DNA from: Cristatella mucedo | Lineage: Eukaryota > Bryozoa > Phylactolaemata > Cristatellidae | Reading direction: 5' to 3' | DNA: 64,000 nt | Assembly: GCA_009760855.2 (NCBI GenBank) | Contig: WPIO01000218.1 | Coordinates: 62,001-126,000, forward strand | Part shown: positions 1 through 11,524 of the stretch, piece after piece | Position numbering within the stretch: position 1 is the stretch's first letter | Layout of the letters: each line of letters starts with the position of its first letter | Program-made: the position numbers and the translations under genes | Notes under the pieces: generated by a model | The model's input: only the letters and a program-made list of their open reading frames with translations | Databases searched by the model: none | Told to the model about the DNA's origin: nothing

Positions 1-49
1 TAACAATAATCTAATAACAATGCACTGGATAAATCGCCCTCAGAGAACT

Positions 50-118
<69 letters not shown>

Positions 119-135
119 CTTCTCGGTGCTTTACT
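1..135 (-). mobile_element. LINE 3' tail, invaded by (CT)n
   Basis: Reverse-strand copy of the 3' end shared by all CR1/L2-like LINEs in the window: (TTA)n-like start, then the GCGCCCTCAGAGAACT block, then a GGTGCTTTAC block. A CT microsatellite (about 53-120) has expanded inside it. Only the tail is present, so this is a 5'-truncated insertion. Confidence 0.8.
53..120. repeat. (CT)n microsatellite
   Basis: About 68 bp of almost uninterrupted CT dinucleotides embedded in the LINE tail. The related copy of this junction at 20210-20290 has only a short CT stretch at the same point, so the expansion is local and recent. Confidence 0.95.
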
Positions 136-154
136 GTTGCTAGCCAAGGGAAAT

Positions 155-985
155 GCAATTGAATGGTGAGTAATATCAGTAACATCATTGTTCGATCGGT
201 TACCTCTATTGCGTCGACCTCGTCGGCATTTAGCGTCCGGCGTCCTTGCAAAAACGATGCAACTTTCTTCACCTTTATGTCGGTTAGTTTGTCTGCTATA
301 GGTACTTTAAATGCTCGGATAGCATCGTGCAGATTTTGATAGACGGCTGGCCTTGAAGATTGAACTTCTAAAAAAAATTAATGAAAACTTTGAATGTAAG
401 CGAGAAATAAAAACCCTTTCCACATTTCAAACTTTCATACTCCGAGGAAGAGTTGTCTCTGTATATATTACTGGGGATGGGCTGGCACAAACACTACTGC
501 GTGCAGTGATCCTTTCTAACCCAAAATGTGTCAGCCTGTCAGGAAGGCCAGTTGATATTTAAGCACACAGGAGTGAGTACATCTCGAAGCAGAATAATCA
601 TGTTTTGCGAGAGTCATACTCAGCTGAGTCAATTTTTCAGGTCGCTACTTAAGACATGACGATTTGGCCACCCAAGCCTATATCTAAGGCAGCTTAGGTT
701 AAGTAAACAATGAAGTTTAGCTTGTCACTTACAGGCTAGCAGATTGTTATTGTGAAAACAAGTAATTGATTAAATTGGAAGTTAATTAAATCAGCATTGT
801 AATTTGACTAGTGCACATTTTCCTAAAAGTGATGGCTATTTTCGATAGCCGGTAAAGTCAGTTGAGCTTGAACCCTTCCTTTGGCATGCACGATGATGCC
901 CCTATGTATGAACATCATGAAAGCTGCATTTTTGCTATAGATTGACCTCATAGCAATTGCCCAATTTCTCCTAGATACTGCGTTT
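155..985. repeat. Dispersed 0.83-kb duplication, copy 1
   Basis: Nearly identical to 20282-21112, in the same orientation. Both copies lie directly next to a reverse-oriented LINE tail and contain the same predicted minus-strand exon. The LINE tail and the unique sequence appear to have been copied together. Confidence 0.9.
204..367 (-). CDS. Predicted internal exon of a host gene (copy 1)
   Basis: On the minus strand a T-rich tract ending in AG precedes an open stretch of 164 bp that ends at a GTAACC donor. It encodes about 54 residues (…AVYQNLHDAIRAFKV… then …KKVASFLQGRRTLNADEV…). The spacing of helices and the L-N-A-D-E-V ending loosely recall a death-fold/CARD-like helix bundle, but I cannot assign the family. 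It starts in phase 2 and ends in phase 0. The same exon is at 20331-20494. Only the minus-strand reading is splice-bounded; a plus-strand open frame over part of it has no ATG start. Confidence 0.4.
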
Positions 986-2149
986 TTAAAGGCCCCCCAG
1001 CCGAGATACTTTGGAAATGTACAAAGTCATTCGATTCTGTTCGATCTGAGCACACTGCATGCCTGCAGCAACGAGTTGGACGAGCCAGTAGCTGCACGAC
1101 TTTAATCCAGGACAAAATAGAAAGCTCTCAGTACGGCACCTAAAGGCTTTCTTTGCAGGGTTTTAGTACCAAGCCAATACATGTAAACTGCACTAGATCG
1201 ATAACTAAACGGTCGCGAAAATTCTCTCTGTCTATTTGTTTCATGAACAGCTTAAATGAGAATGCTGCAGATAACACTAAGATCAATTCAATGGAAACCA
1301 ACCTGGTTTTGCATAGGATAAACATGAGTCCCGACCTGTCGCATACATAAAGCACCAGGAGGAAGGTCAAGTTGCCTAAGGTCACTGTAAAAGTTATAAT
1401 AACTAAAAGAGTCTTCGATAAGACAGCCCTTAAGTAGTTAAACGTGACCTTGGAATTTAAACTGCCTTCATGACTAAGCCTGCTAAATCTCGTGTGAAGC
1501 AGCTATACTAAAAAAAAGCACAGCTTAAGGTAGGAAATATAGTTGCATGACGCTAAGCTCCACCAGTCCTTCGTGATATTACTCAATATTGGGGCTGAAG
1601 GACTGCCGAAAAGAAAGCAGCCAACAAGCCATATAGACTGATATATAGACCATATAGCCTGTGGTCCATCTTGCTGTACAGCCGGATGGGCTTCGACATA
1701 ATTGCTCAGGTCTCTGGAAGGAGAAGGGCTACCGGGTGCTGCCTATCACCAAGCAAGAGGTTGACGGATGACCGTGCTGCGCAAGTAGCTCAGCATCTGG
1801 CTGGTAAGCAGGAGTACTGCCTCGTACAGGTCAGATCTGTATGAGGACCTGGTTCTCAATTCGTCCGAAAGTGGCTAGCACAATAATAGTAATACAAATA
1901 TAATTAGTACTGCTATGTTTATACAGTGCTTCTGAGCATTTAATCTCATTTTAGGCTCTTTACAGATGCTGTTTGGAAAGCATTACCAAATGACTGGTGG
2001 TAAAATCCACTAACCACAGGCACATGTAAGTGTAAGCAGGCACATTCACACACAAGATAAATCTCAAAGATTCATCAAATGCTTCAAAATATAGGTGCAC
2101 TTAAACTTTAATGTCCTGAGATGGGACGTTCTAACCAACATTGGTTAAT
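986..2149. other. No gene recognised
   Basis: Unique-looking non-coding DNA. Short open frames on both strands at 1140-1385 overlap each other and have no recognisable domain or splice-bounded structure. Confidence 0.6.
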
Positions 2150-2600
2150 GATTTCCAGGATTTGTGAGCACAGGAGCTGAAGGCGAGGTCTTCAGCAGTT
2201 TTGAGGTTAGATTGAGATATGGCTAAGCGATTTGAGTAAAACCGTGGATTGCATGATTGTTCGCCTATTAAGGGAGTAGTTCAAATACATAGGCAGGAGC
2301 CAGAGAATGAAGGAACCTAAAAGGGAGTGACAAAACTTTAAATTCGATGCACCACTTCACTAGGAGCCAGTGCAGGTGAGCGAGAAGTGGTGAAATATGG
2401 CAGCTGGGACCTACACGACAGATGAACCTAGCGGCAGAGTTTTGCACCAACTGTAAGCACTTGATTGCAAAGGCCGGTAGACCAGGAAGCACTAAGTTTC
2501 AGAAGTCAAGACAAGATATCACAAATGCATACGAAATATTAGATGTGGTATCCCTGTCAAAACCGTGTCAAATTTTTGCAACGTTATGTACCTGAAAGTA
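2150..2600 (-). mobile_element. CR1/L2-like LINE fragment (RT C-terminal region)
   Basis: Minus-strand translation shows the LINE C-terminal signature LQLVQNSAARF followed by HISPLLAHLHWL and LAPAYV, matching the better copies at 60.3-61.2 kb and 42.3-42.7 kb. It is strongly decayed and 5'-truncated, and it lacks the (TTA)n tail. Confidence 0.8.
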
Positions 2601-3039
2601 GGCCAAGTCGATATGTTCTTTGGTAGCCCTCAGTCGCACTCGTCGGGCACCAGTACCCCACCTATGACGACTCATGAGCTACTCAAAGGCACACCAGCGT
2701 CAGAATAACTCCACTGTGCGTACAGATCTTGTCGTTTCACTCGGTGGTTGTGGCAGTGGATTGGATACTGCTTAGGCTCCTCCAAGGTCTATGGATGACT
2801 CATCGAAATTTCTCCTTTTCCCCTTTGCCATTTCAAATTTCTGAATAACTCTATAATTACCCATAACTAGTAGGTGGGCCGGGTGCCACAGTACACCAAC
2901 ATTATCTCGGCCATCAAAAGATGCCCCACCAGATTACCTTGTCTGTAGCTCCTTGACCACTGATCGTTGCCAGCTGACATCTACCCTCAGTACAGTTGGC
3001 CACTGCCTGACAACAATTGTCACTGTTTAGGTTATTAGT

Positions 3040-3735
3040 CTTTTAATAGTGACTGTCCAGGACTGTTTGCTGGTCTGCCGGCTTGTGCAATCAGGTGCTT
3101 ACAGCGCGGTTTATAACTCTATAGCTAGAATTGTCGATCCTGAGCAATGCAGTCGCCACATCCCACAGCTTCTCCTCGCCCTGAGCTGGCTCCCAGTCAA
3201 GCAACAAGTGGACATTTACATTTAGGTTTTTCACTCACTTTAAGGTCCGTTAATTCTTTGGCTCCATCTTACCGATCAGATCTACACCCCTACCTTCCAA
3301 AGTGTCATACAACCCACTTTTCGGAAAAAACCCTTTCACCTATACCTCGTACCATCTTGGAAAAATTTTGAGACTGCACCTTTAGTTCGTAGGCTCCCAA
3401 AGCCTGGAACTCACTCCTGACTTGTACCACGACATATCCTGATTCAACCACATTAAAAATACACTGAAAACGCATAGACTTATCCCAGCATTTAGTGGGT
3501 CCCTGTGATTCATGCCATTATGTGCCTATGCATGTTGACACTGTTCATGCTGCCACTAACCATACTTGCATGGTGACCCTGTGCATGTCACCCTTAACCA
3601 TGTTACTCTTGTTTGTTGAGAATGCTACCATTAGTCGTAAGATAGCGCTTTCTTTGCAGCAAATGGAAAGTGCCTAGAAAGAGATCGAGTTCTCTGAGGG
3701 TGCTATATCAAGTGCATTGTTATTATTTTTATTAT
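3040..3735 (+). mobile_element. CR1/L2-like LINE fragment with 3' tail
   Basis: Plus-strand decayed copy of the LINE C-terminal coding region (LNSLAPSYRSDL-like segment near 3250), then the 3' UTR with repeated CATGCTGCCACTAACC-type blocks, then the GTTCTCTGAGGG tail and a TTATTATTTTTATTAT end at about 3735. Several stops and indels. Confidence 0.8.
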
Positions 3736-4843
3736 CTTATGTTATTATCCTTGAACTGGCAAATGAAATTCTGGTTGATGTCAGTAGTGAGCTACTTGAG
3801 TGTAGACATTTAGGTTGTGTATGGAATTTGTAGAGATTTCTCGTGAGAGTTGTAATGAGGGACAGTTGCTGAGAGGGGTGCTGCTCCCCTCAGGATGGGC
3901 TCTCTGATCTAGTATACATTGGTGACAAAGAAACTAGAGATGCGACGGGCTAGCGATCTGAATAGAGATCTTTGGGTAGAGAGCTAATACGATAGCGGCA
4001 ATGAAGATGGTTGATCGTAGCCAAGGACATTTTTATACTCTGCATATGTGGTTTAACAATGCTATTGTTGAAGCTAGAGTTTGCCTTTGCTAAGTTTTGC
4101 TAGGTTTGAAAGAGCTACCATAGTCCAGGTATGCCTGTCAGTGGACCCCATGTCCTGACGTAGCACATGCTTTTTTAAGTTTAAGCTCTGTAGACTTAGA
4201 CCTTAGTATACCTAGCTAGGTCAACTATGTCACCACACTGGACTGCGGAACTCACTTCCATAATACTTAGGCAATGATAACTACTCTCCTGCTGCCGACT
4301 ATTGCACATCCTTTCCAGCCATCCTAAACTGGTAACTGCGCGATAATCACTACCTCGATTGCTTTTCTCACTCAGCTATGCTACTCACTTTCTATGTGTT
4401 GCTTGAGATAAAGTCTGTTTGACTAAAGCAGCTTCAGCTGTGAGTGAGCACTACAAACTCACACACAGTTTTGTGGCTTTGTAGAGCAACAGACAGAGAT
4501 GCAGAGAGGGAGATACACTGAGCCCATTAGCTAGGTAGCTAAACACAATAAACGTCAACGTACATGACGTTGGGTTTAGGCTGGGGGGAGGCAGGCAAAG
4601 CTGGACCCAGGCACCATCGTCCTCTCTCCGGCCTATGCATATGACCTCTCATGCAAAGGGGAACGAACATCTTATGTAACAAGCACAGGCATCTCACCTC
4701 AAGCAAGTCCCGGCCACAAAGAGTGGCCTTGTAGGTAGCTGACCACTCAAGAGCATGTGCAATTCACTCTCTCATCTACTTTACTGAACGGCATTTACAA
4801 GCAAGGTCAGGACGTTCTCTTTGGAACTGCAAGGGTATTCCAC

Positions 4844-5004
4844 TTAGACAGTGGCTTTTTCATACTTCGACGACCGATACTGCATGCCTTCCCTGCGATA
4901 AACCAATAAATGGGCCACATACATAAGAAAACACAAACTGCCAAGAGTGAGCACAGCCGGCCTAACTTTACTTCTACTCACTCTGGTTCTGCACACTATC
5001 CTGC
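4844..5004 (-). CDS. Terminal exon, membrane protein (tandem copy 1)
   Basis: Last coding exon on the minus strand, starting after a TAG acceptor in phase 2 and ending at TAA. It encodes a hydrophobic segment (PAVLTLGSLCFLMYVAHLL) followed by a basic tail (RREGMQYRSSKYEKATV). It is conserved with one tail difference (E to G) in the second tandem copy at 7676-7836. Its phase fits the exon at 5247-5357. Protein family not recognised. The alternative acceptor three bases upstream keeps the same frame. Confidence 0.5.
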
Positions 5005-5246
5005 CTACTATGCATTTGCCCAGTGGGCGTGGCATGACCACAAAGTTGTTTAGCCCCAGCCGAACTCTAGCCACTCTGCATCACCAACTGGCTGAGAATC
5101 ACCTCATTAGGTGCTGCAGTTTTATGCTGACTGCTAGCTAAGCTGGATTTAATTGCAACAGATCAGCTGTGGTCTTGTGACCTCCTAGTCCTGAAGTGAG
5201 GCACTCTCTGCCTGTGGCTCAGCCTGTATGATTGCTATCCACTCAC

Positions 5247-5357
5247 ACTCTCCCTCCTTCTTGCCCAATTTCTGTTCTCTTCTCAACTGGCGCTCCTCCG
5301 GAACTGCTTCCAAGACGCCTTCTACATCCGTAAATACTGCTGGCTTGCCATCGTTGC
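5247..5357 (-). CDS. Internal charged-linker exon (tandem copy 1)
   Basis: 111-bp minus-strand exon between an AAGTAG acceptor and a GTGAGT donor, in phase 2 to 1, encoding a highly charged stretch (DVEGVLEAVPEERQLRREQK). The same exon, acceptor and donor are kept at 8079-8189. It joins in phase to the transmembrane exon upstream and the terminal exon downstream. No family recognised. Confidence 0.5.
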
Positions 5358-5735
5358 CTACTTAGGATACAATAGAGCGGTCTCAGTCACTGCCACAACT
5401 AGATTTTGAGGGGGCTTCCTTCTTAGAGTCGGTCAAGCTATCTTGGGCCTCGAGCCCCTACAGCCCCATGCTAGTGGTAGCCCCGGGCCCCGTGCATTAG
5501 CCTGCCCCCTTGCTTGTGTCTTTGACCCTCATTCTAAGCACTGCCTCAGTGCTCTCCGAACAGTTAAGTCGATTTAACACGGAAATAGGAAGGCAAGCTG
5601 ACTGCCACCACATGGCCTGCACATGCACATGCACAAGCCAGTGAGCCAGAACACTGATGCTAGTCAGGACAAGTCAGGGCAGAGAAAAGCCAACAAAACA
5701 GGATGAGCCGTTTCTGCACAGGTGCAACAACTCAC

Positions 5736-5921
5736 CAGTGCTGGCAACAACCTCTCTGCTGCCAGCACCTTCTGAGACGGCCTGCCTCTCAACACCGAAG
5801 CTCTGCTTCCATCCATAGTTAAACACAAAGAACACAGCGGCGCAGTAGATGAGGACCAGAAGTATACCGATGCCGAATAGTACCTTCTGCCGGAAGTAGG
5901 CGACCAGGTTGAAGCTGGCTC
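5736..5921 (-). CDS. Transmembrane exon (tandem copy 1)
   Basis: 186-bp minus-strand exon with a TTTCTCCCAG acceptor and a GTGAG donor, phase 2 to 1. It encodes one clear membrane helix (VLFGIGILLVLIYCAAVFFV) followed by a soluble stretch (WKQSFGVERQAVSEGAG). The equivalent exon at 8575-8754 keeps the soluble part almost unchanged but differs strongly in the helix, as expected for paralogues under relaxed constraint in the membrane segment. Function unknown; probably a small membrane protein. Confidence 0.5.
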
Positions 5922-6566
5922 CTGGGAGAAACAATGTAGACATTAGTGACGTTGCATGACTTCTAGAAAGAATTGATGAAGTGAGAAAAAGGAGAAAAGA
6001 GGAGGGGGAAAACAGGACGTAAAGACAGCCGGCTGCATGTCATGCAAGTGCATGCACGTGGGCAGCGCAAGAGGAAAGGGATAGTGAGCCGATGGGCAAG
6101 TTAGGGGAGACAACTACAATACTGGTGCACCACCCCCCCCCCAATCTTGCTGAAAGGCCAGCTACCAAGGTGACTACAGTGGGTGACGCAGCTGACATGC
6201 ATGAGCACTCGCACAATAGCGTTCACATTTTCACTTACGGTAATTTTTCAACAGAGTTAAAAAATTAGAGTGAAGGCTGCATTTAACCAGATGCACAGCT
6301 ACCGACCGGCAAGCTACAAATGCTTAAGACGATGTAAACTCTACATGCATGAATCACAGCCTGCATGAGCACCAAGGCTGCTGAGAGGCACAGTGGCTGG
6401 TTACAAGCACGGCATCCTGAAAACGATATTTGGTGTGACATCACTGAAAAATTTGTTCTGAAGACCCAACACTTTGAAGCTCACTCCTACTATTCTCATG
6501 CAGCGACATCTACTCTCCTGCTTCCGAATGAGGAGGCATATTCTTTCCAGCCGTTCTGAGCTCCAC

Positions 6567-6798
6567 AAAGGCACAGAGACTATGTAGATATTGTGCAAGA
6601 GTGCTTTATATAGCTCAATCACAGCTTAAGCGGCTTTCGGTATGCATTCGGTCGCCAACAGACTTCATCTCACGCAACAAAGGGAAAGTGGGAACCATAG
6701 CAAAGTCAGGAAAGCAGTTGAAGTAGTTAGTAGGACGAAAGTATTACCCCAGGAGGGCTGGAAAGAGTGTGCCATATCCGAAAGCAGAAAAGTAGTTG
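6567..6798 (-). mobile_element. Second LINE family, 3' region
   Basis: Minus-strand fragment of the second LINE family (MAHSFQPS coding end and the AAGCGGCTTTCGGTATGC 3' UTR block, also at 17220 and 53680). It separates the two tandem units and is absent from the end of unit 2. Confidence 0.65.
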
Positions 6799-7675
6799 TA
6801 TAGAGATCATTGGGTAGAGAGCTAATACGATAGCGGCAATGACGATGGTTGATAGTAGACAATGACAATTTTATACTGTGCATATGTGGTTTAACAATGT
6901 TATTTTCGAAGCTAGAGTTTGCCTAAGTTGTACTAGGTTTGAAAGAGCTACCATAGTTCAAGTATGCCTGTCAGTGGACACTATGTCCTGACGTTGCACA
7001 TGCTTTTTAAGTTTAAGCTCTGTAGACTTAGATCTTAGTATATCTAGCTACGTCAACTATGTCACCAAACTGGACTGTGGAACTCACTTCCATAATATTT
7101 AGGCAATGATAACTACTCTCGAGCTGCCGACTATTGCACATCCTTTCCAGCCATCCTAAACTGAAAACTCCGTGAAACTCACTACCGCGATTGCTTTTCT
7201 CACTCAGCTATGCTACTCAGTTTCTCTGTGTTGCTTGAAATAAAGTCTGTTGGCTAAAGCAGCTAAGGCTGCGAGCTAGAAAAACAAAACTCACTCACAG
7301 TTTTGTGGCTTTGTAGAGCTACAGACAGAGATGCAGAGAGGGAGATACACTGAGCCCATTAGCTAGGTAGCTAAGCACAATAAACGTCAACGTACATGAC
7401 GACTGGGTTAGGCTGTAGGAGGCAGGCAAAGCTGGACCCAGGTACCAGAGTTCTGTCTTCGGCCTATGCATATGTCCTTTCATGCTGGGGGGGAATAAAG
7501 ATCTTATGTGACAACCACCGGCATCTCACCTCAATCAAGTCCAGGCCACAAAGAGTGGCCTTGTAGGTAGCTGCCAACTTAAGACCATGTGCAATTCACT
7601 CTTTCGTCTACTAGATTGAATGGCATTTATGAGCAAGGTCAGTATGTTCTCTTCGGAACTGAAAGGGTATTCCAC

Positions 7676-7836
7676 TTAGACAGTGGCTTTTCCATACTTC
7701 GACGACCGATACTGCATGCCTTCCCTGCGATAAACCAATAAATGGGCCACATACATAAGAAAACACAAACTGCCAAGAGTGAGCACAGCCGGCCTAACTT
7801 TACTTCTACTCACTCTGGTTCTGCACACTATCCTGC
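7676..7836 (-). CDS. Terminal exon, membrane protein (tandem copy 2)
   Basis: Same splice acceptor, hydrophobic segment, basic tail and TAA as 4844-5004. It differs by a Glu to Gly change in the tail. The open frame is kept. Confidence 0.5.
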
Positions 7837-8078
7837 CTACTATGCATTTGCCCAGTGGGCGTGGCCATGACCACAAAGTTGTTTAGCCCCAGCCGAACTC
7901 TTGCCACTCTGCATAGCCAACTTGCTGAGAATCACCTCATTTGGTGCTGCAGTTGGATGCTGACTGCTAGCTAAGCTGGATTAATTGCAACAGGTCAGCT
8001 GTGGTCTTGTGACCCCCTAGTCCTGAAGTGAGGCACTCTCTGCCTGTGGCTCAACCTGTATGATTGCTATCCACTCAC

Positions 8079-8189
8079 ACTCTCCCTCCTTCTTGCCCAA
8101 TTTCTGTTCTCTTCTCAACTGGCGCTCCTCCGGAACTGCTTCCAAGACGCCTTCTACATCCGTAAATACTGCTGGCTTGCCATCGTTGC
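8079..8189 (-). CDS. Internal charged-linker exon (tandem copy 2)
   Basis: Equivalent of 5247-5357: identical length (111 bp), acceptor AG, GTGAGT donor and phase. The coding sequence is essentially unchanged. Confidence 0.5.
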
Positions 8190-8574
8190 CTACTTAGCAT
8201 ACAATAGAGCGGTCTCAGTCACTGCCACAACTAGATTTTGAGGGGGGCTTCCTTCTTAGAGTCGGTCAAGCTATCTCGGGCCTCGAGCCCCTACAGTCCC
8301 ATTCAAGTGGTAGCTCCGGACCCCCGGCATTAGCCTGCAGTCTGGCTTGTGTCTTTGACCCTCATTCTAAGCACTGCCTTAGTGCTCTCCGAATAGTTAA
8401 GTCGGTTGAACACGGAAATAGGAAGGCAAGCTGACTGCCACCACATGGCCTGCACATGCACATGCACATGCACAAGCCAGTGAGCCAGAACACTGATGCT
8501 AGTCAGGACAAGTCAGGGCAGAGCAAAGCCAACAAAACAGGATGAGCCGCTTCTGCACAGGTGCAACAACTCAC

Positions 8575-8754
8575 CAGTGCCGGCAACAACCTCTCTGCTG
8601 CCAGCTCCTTCTGAGACGGCCTGCCTCTCAACACCGAAGCTCTGCTTCCGTCCATAGTGGAACAGACACGGCAACACGGCCAACAGGACGACGACCAGGA
8701 GCATAACGAATCGTGACTTCAGCAGCCAGTCGGCCGCCTGGTTTAAGGCGTCAT
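8575..8754 (-). CDS. Transmembrane exon (tandem copy 2)
   Basis: 180-bp minus-strand exon with TCCCAG acceptor and GTGAG donor, same phases as 5736-5921 but two codons shorter. The helix here is different (FVMLLVVVLLAVLPCLFHY), while the following soluble segment (RKQSFGVERQAVSEGAG) is nearly identical to copy 1. Confidence 0.5.
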
Positions 8755-9394
8755 CTGGGAGAGAAACAATGGAGACATCACTAGAGAGGCATGACTTCTA
8801 GAACGAATCGATGAGGTAGAAAAGGGAGAAAAGAGGAGAAACTGTGAGAAAAGACAGCTGGCCGCACCTCATGCAAGTGCATGCACGTGGGCAGCGCAAG
8901 AGGAAAGGGATAGTGAGCCGATGGGCAAGTTAGGGGAGACAACTACAATACTGGTGCACCACCCCCCCCAATCTTGCTGAAAGGCCAGCTACCAAGGTGA
9001 CTACAGTGGGTGACGCAGCTGACATGCATGAGCACTCGCACAATAGCGTTCACATTTTCACTTACGGTAATTTTTCAACAGAGTTAAAAAATTAGAGTGA
9101 AGGCTGTATTTAACCAGATGCTCAGCTACCGACCGGAAAGCTACAAATGCTTAAGACGATATAAACTCTACATGTATGAATCACAGCTGGCATGAGTGCC
9201 AAGGCTGCTGAGAGGCAGAGTGGCCGGTTTATGAGCACGGCATCCTGTAAACAATATTTGGTGTGACATCACTGAAAAGTTTGTTCTGAAGACCCAACAC
9301 TTAGAAGCTCACTCCTACTATTCTCATGCACCGGCATCTACTCTCTTGCTGCCGAATGAGGTGGCATATTCTTTCCAGCCGTCCTGAGCTCCTT

Positions 9395-9800
9395 TTTCCA
9401 GGTATTATAATAATAATGTATACTTGCTAAAGCACAGTCAGAGAACCCAACTTCTTTACATTTGCTGCAAAGGGAAACGCAACTGAACGGTGAGTGTTAT
9501 CATGCTTGATAAAATACATGAATTACACGGTTAGGATTGACATACACAGGGTTTGCATGCAAGTGTGGCTAGTTGTAGCATTTTCTGTGTCGGCATGCAT
9601 AAGCACGTAAAGGACGAATCACAGGGACCCACTAATTGCTGTCCTAAATAGGTGGGTTTTTCAAGTTCCTTTTGAATGTTTTCAAGTCAGGGATGTTGGG
9701 ATGCATGTCGGGAGTGAGTTCCAGGCTTTGGGAGCATATGAGCTAAATGCACGGTCTCCAAAGGATTTGAGGTTTGTACGAGGTATTGGTAAACTACATC
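9395..9800 (-). mobile_element. CR1/L2-like LINE 3' fragment
   Basis: Reverse-oriented 3' end: TTATAATAATAAT tail at 9400, the CAGAGAACCCAAC block, the 3' UTR, then a short coding piece in which the GGGAGCATATGAGC and GCACGGTCTCCAAAGG motifs of the intact copy are easily seen. It ends near 9800. Confidence 0.8.
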
Positions 9801-10049
9801 ACTTCTTCAACTACCGTCTGAATCAGCAATGTAAAAATACCAGTTTAATCAGTAATGCACATCGCAATGAAAAAACGCAGACGACTGCAATACAAAATCT
9901 CCACAATCTCCCCTAAGATCCTAAAGCAGTAATCTTAAAAATGATTTAGGTGATGGTGTCTTAAGCCTCTGACAAAAAGATATAAAAAATCAGAGAACCA
10001 ACGGTAAGGTGACAGAATCTAAACCACACTACCTTTCCTTGGTTAAAGA

Positions 10050-11500
10050 ATTGTTAAAGTGTATAGCGACTTTTTAAGTAGTGAAAAGTTACGTCAAGTA
10101 TATCCAATCGTTTTGTTTAACCTTTCATTAGGTTTCGAAACTTTTGATCGCCAAGTCGTCATCACTCACCACTCCTCTCGCCTCTGTGTCAGTGCACCAC
10201 AGGGAACCCTACACGCAGATGAAGGACAGAGAATTTATGTAAAAAGGCAAATATCATTCGAGGAACCGATGAAGTACGGTGTACTTTAGAGCTCTGTATT
10301 TAATCTGCATCTTCTTCAACTTTGTACACTCCTTCTTGCCAGTGTGATTCCTATGCGAAATCTAGTTTCAAATGCAGACACAGCTTTACTCTTGCTTACA
10401 GTCTCTCCTGGTAATCAAGCTTGTAAAAACGTCGACTTCATTGCTATAAGTATTGCTGATATCTGAAAAAAATTGTAGCTAAGTCCTCAAATTGAACGAT
10501 GATGCAACTATATTACTGGTAATAAGGACGCAAAGCATTACCAGAAATGAGAAAGCTCGATTGTCAAAATCGGCTCTGCCAGTGTATCTCCTGTAGGTTA
10601 AGCACAAAATCAGCTTGTAATATTACAAATGAACTCATAACTAGACGACCACATTAGCTCCATCGGCGAGTACGCATAATTTTCAAGTGTGCGTCACATC
10701 TAAAATTCAGGGCTTTTTTAGCAAGGTGTAGGTGATGTGGTTGTGCGACCACCTCATCTGCCTGGAATTTGAGTGCCGTGTTCGACAGCTGCCTCAATTT
10801 ATACAGCTTTGTTCAGAAGAATGCTTTCATGGCTAGCCATCTCGTCCGACCCCTATCAAAGACTTAGAACTGTCGTTCACGGTGGCTTACCAAAATGAAC
10901 TATCTCTTTAGTTCTGTTTCTGGTAGATTATTGCAATTCTTTTTTGGCTGGGCTACTGACAAAATCACAAGGCCACTGCAGGTGGCTATGAACAAGGTTG
11001 CAAGGCTAATTTGCAAACCCCAGAGTTTTGAACACGTGTCTCCTTTGCTAAAAAAAGCTAAGATGGTTGCCGGTTGATCAACTTACGCAAAGCCAAGTTT
11101 GCATGCCACCCACAAGAACCTCCGTGGTTTGGATCTCCGCACCTAGCTGAAGTGCAGCATCAGTTTTACCCTCCTCGTGCCATCGAGTCTTGTGCAGACG
11201 ATACATTAGCTGTTTCATTCCTTCACTTAAAGACCGTTAGCTTCAGAAGCATTTGAACTGCACGTCCTAGACTGTGAAACTCACTTCCACGATTCCTATG
11301 CAACGTCACCTACTAATTTTGCCTACTATGGCACATCCTTTCTAGCCACCTTGAGTTAACACTTCCGTGTCACTCACTATCTTAACAGTTCTCCTGACTC
11401 TGCTGTGCTTTTGACTCGCTCATTCTTGCACGAGATACACTTAATTGGATACCGAATGTATACCGAAACCTTCTTGGGTCGTAAATTAGCTATATTTGCA
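10050..11500 (+). mobile_element. Second-family LINE remnant (RT to 3' end)
   Basis: Very decayed plus-strand non-LTR reverse transcriptase. GFETFDRQ near 10130 corresponds to the AFDTIDH block, KYGVL near 10275 to the YGVPQGS block, and IGSASVSPV near 10570 to the post-RT region. At 10990-11080 ARLICKPQSFEHVSPLL is the C-terminal signature of a second LINE family, also seen at 17470-17720. Stops and frameshifts are present throughout. Confidence 0.6.
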
Positions 11501-11524
11501 ATCTGGCTTCTGAATTCACGTAAA

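Larger units (their letters stand above)
3961..6566. repeat. Tandem duplication unit 1 (2.6 kb)
   Basis: Aligns over its whole length with 6799-9391 at an offset of about 2.83 kb and with high identity. It contains old LINE fragments (about 3985-4160 minus, 4220-4420 plus, 6485-6566 plus) and three minus-strand exons at 5736-5921, 5247-5357 and 4844-5004. The LINE pieces are in both copies, so they predate the duplication. Confidence 0.9.
6799..9391. repeat. Tandem duplication unit 2 (2.6 kb)
   Basis: Second copy of 3961-6566. It has the same three exons in the same order and the same internal LINE remnants. A CACATG trinucleotide-like stretch (8452-8475) is one unit longer than in copy 1. 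Confidence 0.9.

Noticed and set aside
353..562. 69-codon plus-strand frame identical at 353-562 and 20480-20689
   Set aside because: It has no ATG (starts at TTG) and is identical only because it lies in the 0.83-kb duplication. The splice-bounded minus-strand exon overlapping its start is the better reading.
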